From positions 62,001 through 126,000 of the forward strand of contig NZ_JABAIH010000009.1 in the NCBI RefSeq assembly GCF_012641395.1: a DNA stretch of 64,000 nt, in the 5' to 3' direction. The position numbers were made by a program, and so were the translations under genes. A model generated the notes under the pieces. That model was not told where the DNA came from and did not search any database. It worked only from the letters and a program-made list of their open reading frames with translations. Source of the stretch: Rhizobium sp. P32RR-XVIII (GTDB taxonomy: Bacteria; Pseudomonadota; Alphaproteobacteria; Rhizobiales; Rhizobiaceae). This document shows, piece by piece, positions 62,821-64,000 of the stretch. Within the stretch, counting starts at the first letter, position 1, and every line of letters starts with the position of its first letter.

Positions 62821-64000
62821 AAAAATTCAACCTTTCGGACTGGGCGCTCGAGCATCGTTCTCTCGTCTGGTATTTCATGATCATGTTCGCGGTAGCGGGC
62901 ACCTTCGCCTATCTCGGGCTCGGTCGCGAAGAGGATCCGTCCTTCACGATCAAGACGATGGTGATCCAGGCCCGGTGGCCGGGCGCTTCCGCTGAGGAGG
63001 TGACACAGCAGGTCACCGACCGCATCGAAAAGAAGCTGCAGGAACTCGACAACCTCGAACACACACGCAGCATCACGACCGCCGGTCAGACGATCGTCTT
63101 CGTCGACCTGCTGCCGGATACGAACGCGCGGGATGTGAAGCCCACCTGGTCGCGCGTCCGCAATCTAATCGACGACATCACCTACGAGTTTCCCCAAGGC
63201 GTGGTCGGACCGTTCTTCGATGACCAGTTCGGCGACGTGTACGGCAATATCTTTGCCTTCATGGGCAATAGCGGACTTAGCCAGCGGGAGCTGCGCGATT
63301 TCGCCGAGAACGCCCGAACGCAAATCCTCAAGATCCGCGACGTCGGCAAGGTCGACGTGGTCGGTGCGCAGGACGAGGTGATCTACCTCGAATTCTCCAC
63401 CCGCAAGATCGCCGCCCTCGGCATCGACCGCTCCGCCATCATCGCCACGTTGCAGGCGCAAAACGCCGTCACGCAGTCCGGTTTTGTCGAAACCGGGCCG
63501 GAGCGCGTCGCCTTGCGGGTCGGCGGGCGGTTCATCTCCGAAGAGACCTTGCGTAGGATCAATCTCAGGGTCAACGACCGCTTTTTCCCGCTGACGGACG
63601 TCGCCACCATCACGCGCGGCTACGTCGACCCGCCAACTTCGCTCTTCCGCTTCAACGGAAAGCCGGCCATAGGGCTCGCGATCGGCATGAAGACCGGCGG
63701 CAACCTCCTTGCCTTCGGCGAAGCGCTCGACAAGACGATGAGCAGGATCGTTGAGAACCTTCCCGTCGGCGTCTCGGTCGAACAGGTTTCCGACCAACCG
63801 AAAGTGGTCGACGAGGCAGTGGGGGGCTTCACAAGGGCCCTGTTCGAAGCGGTCGCGATCGTGCTCGCGATCAGCTTCATCAGCCTCGGGATGAGGGCTG
63901 GCCTGGTTGTGGCGGTTGCGATCCCGCTGGTTCTCGCCATCACCTTCCTGGTGATGCTCTACACCGGCATCTCGCTGCAGCGCATCTCGCTCGGAGCGCT
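62820..64000 (+). CDS. RND efflux pump inner-membrane subunit (partial, runs off the end)
   Basis: From KKFNLSDWALEHRSLVWYFM on, this is the N-terminal third of an HAE1-type RND permease. It has the first transmembrane helix, the porter-domain start (REEDPSFTIKTMVIQARWPG, ASAEEVTQQVTDRIEKKLQE), and the second helix group from about 63820 (ALFEAVAIVLAISFISLGMR). It exports drugs or toxic compounds with proton uptake through the two adaptors. No ATG, GTG or TTG precedes the conserved N-terminus in this frame: the codon before the Lys pair is GTA within GT plus seven A. The first ATG is 62877, inside helix 1. This may be a lost or miscalled start. The gene continues beyond the window. Confidence 0.85.

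Overview
The window looks like a rhizobial replicon (Rhizobiaceae, Sinorhizobium/Ensifer/Rhizobium-like), probably accessory or plasmid DNA. The grounds are the gene families present (DUF982 proteins, a rhizobial-type flagellin, a PagL-like deacylase, a CUT2 sugar ABC transporter, a patatin-acetoacetate decarboxylase-hydroxybutyrate dehydrogenase operon), the high GC content, and an alphaproteobacterial LexA box. No rRNA, complete tRNA, CRISPR array or replication origin was found.

Region 1 (about 0-24 kb) is a decayed prophage or integrative element mixed with host cargo. Phage relics are a DnaB-like helicase, a DnaA-C-like DNA-binding protein, several frameshifted small genes, a tyrosine integrase, a DUF3307 protein, a P22-type coat-protein fragment, a KilA-N protein, and a lysis cassette of amidase, holin-like protein and Rz/Rz1. 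Cargo includes an SRAP (YedK/HMCES) pseudogene beside a possible SOS operon, a DUF2254 membrane protein, an ATP-dependent DNA ligase, a catalase C-terminal fragment, small stress or secreted proteins and a pyruvyltransferase. An IS21-family element splits one phage gene. A 250-bp segment of the helicase gene is duplicated 14.5 kb away, exactly where the integrase is cut.

Region 2 (about 24-31.6 kb) is rich in palindromic hairpins and direct repeats. It holds an intact Crp/Fnr regulator, an IS110-family element with a broken transposase, a PagL-like outer-membrane deacylase, and a flagellin pseudogene with several frameshifts.

Region 3 (about 31.7-51.7 kb) is largely intact: an isochorismatase-like hydrolase, a Kup potassium transporter, a giant Ser/Thr-kinase-like/ATPase/GAF/PAS/histidine kinase, and an aromatic catabolic cluster. 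The cluster has a CUT2 ABC transporter, an IclR regulator, an MhpA-like monooxygenase, an extradiol dioxygenase and an FAH-family hydrolase on one strand. An MFS carrier and a quinone oxidoreductase are divergent from it. Between the two arms lie two perfect 15-bp palindromes, probably the IclR operator.

Region 4 (about 51.7-64 kb) begins with relics of an alpha/beta hydrolase and a second tyrosine integrase, next to a tRNA 3'-end-like sequence. Then come a TetR regulator divergent from patatin-adc-bdhA, two periplasmic/secreted proteins, a broken TetR gene and an RND efflux operon that runs off the end. A nearly identical ~70-bp promoter/operator module lies upstream of both the patatin operon and the RND operon, suggesting that one regulator controls both.
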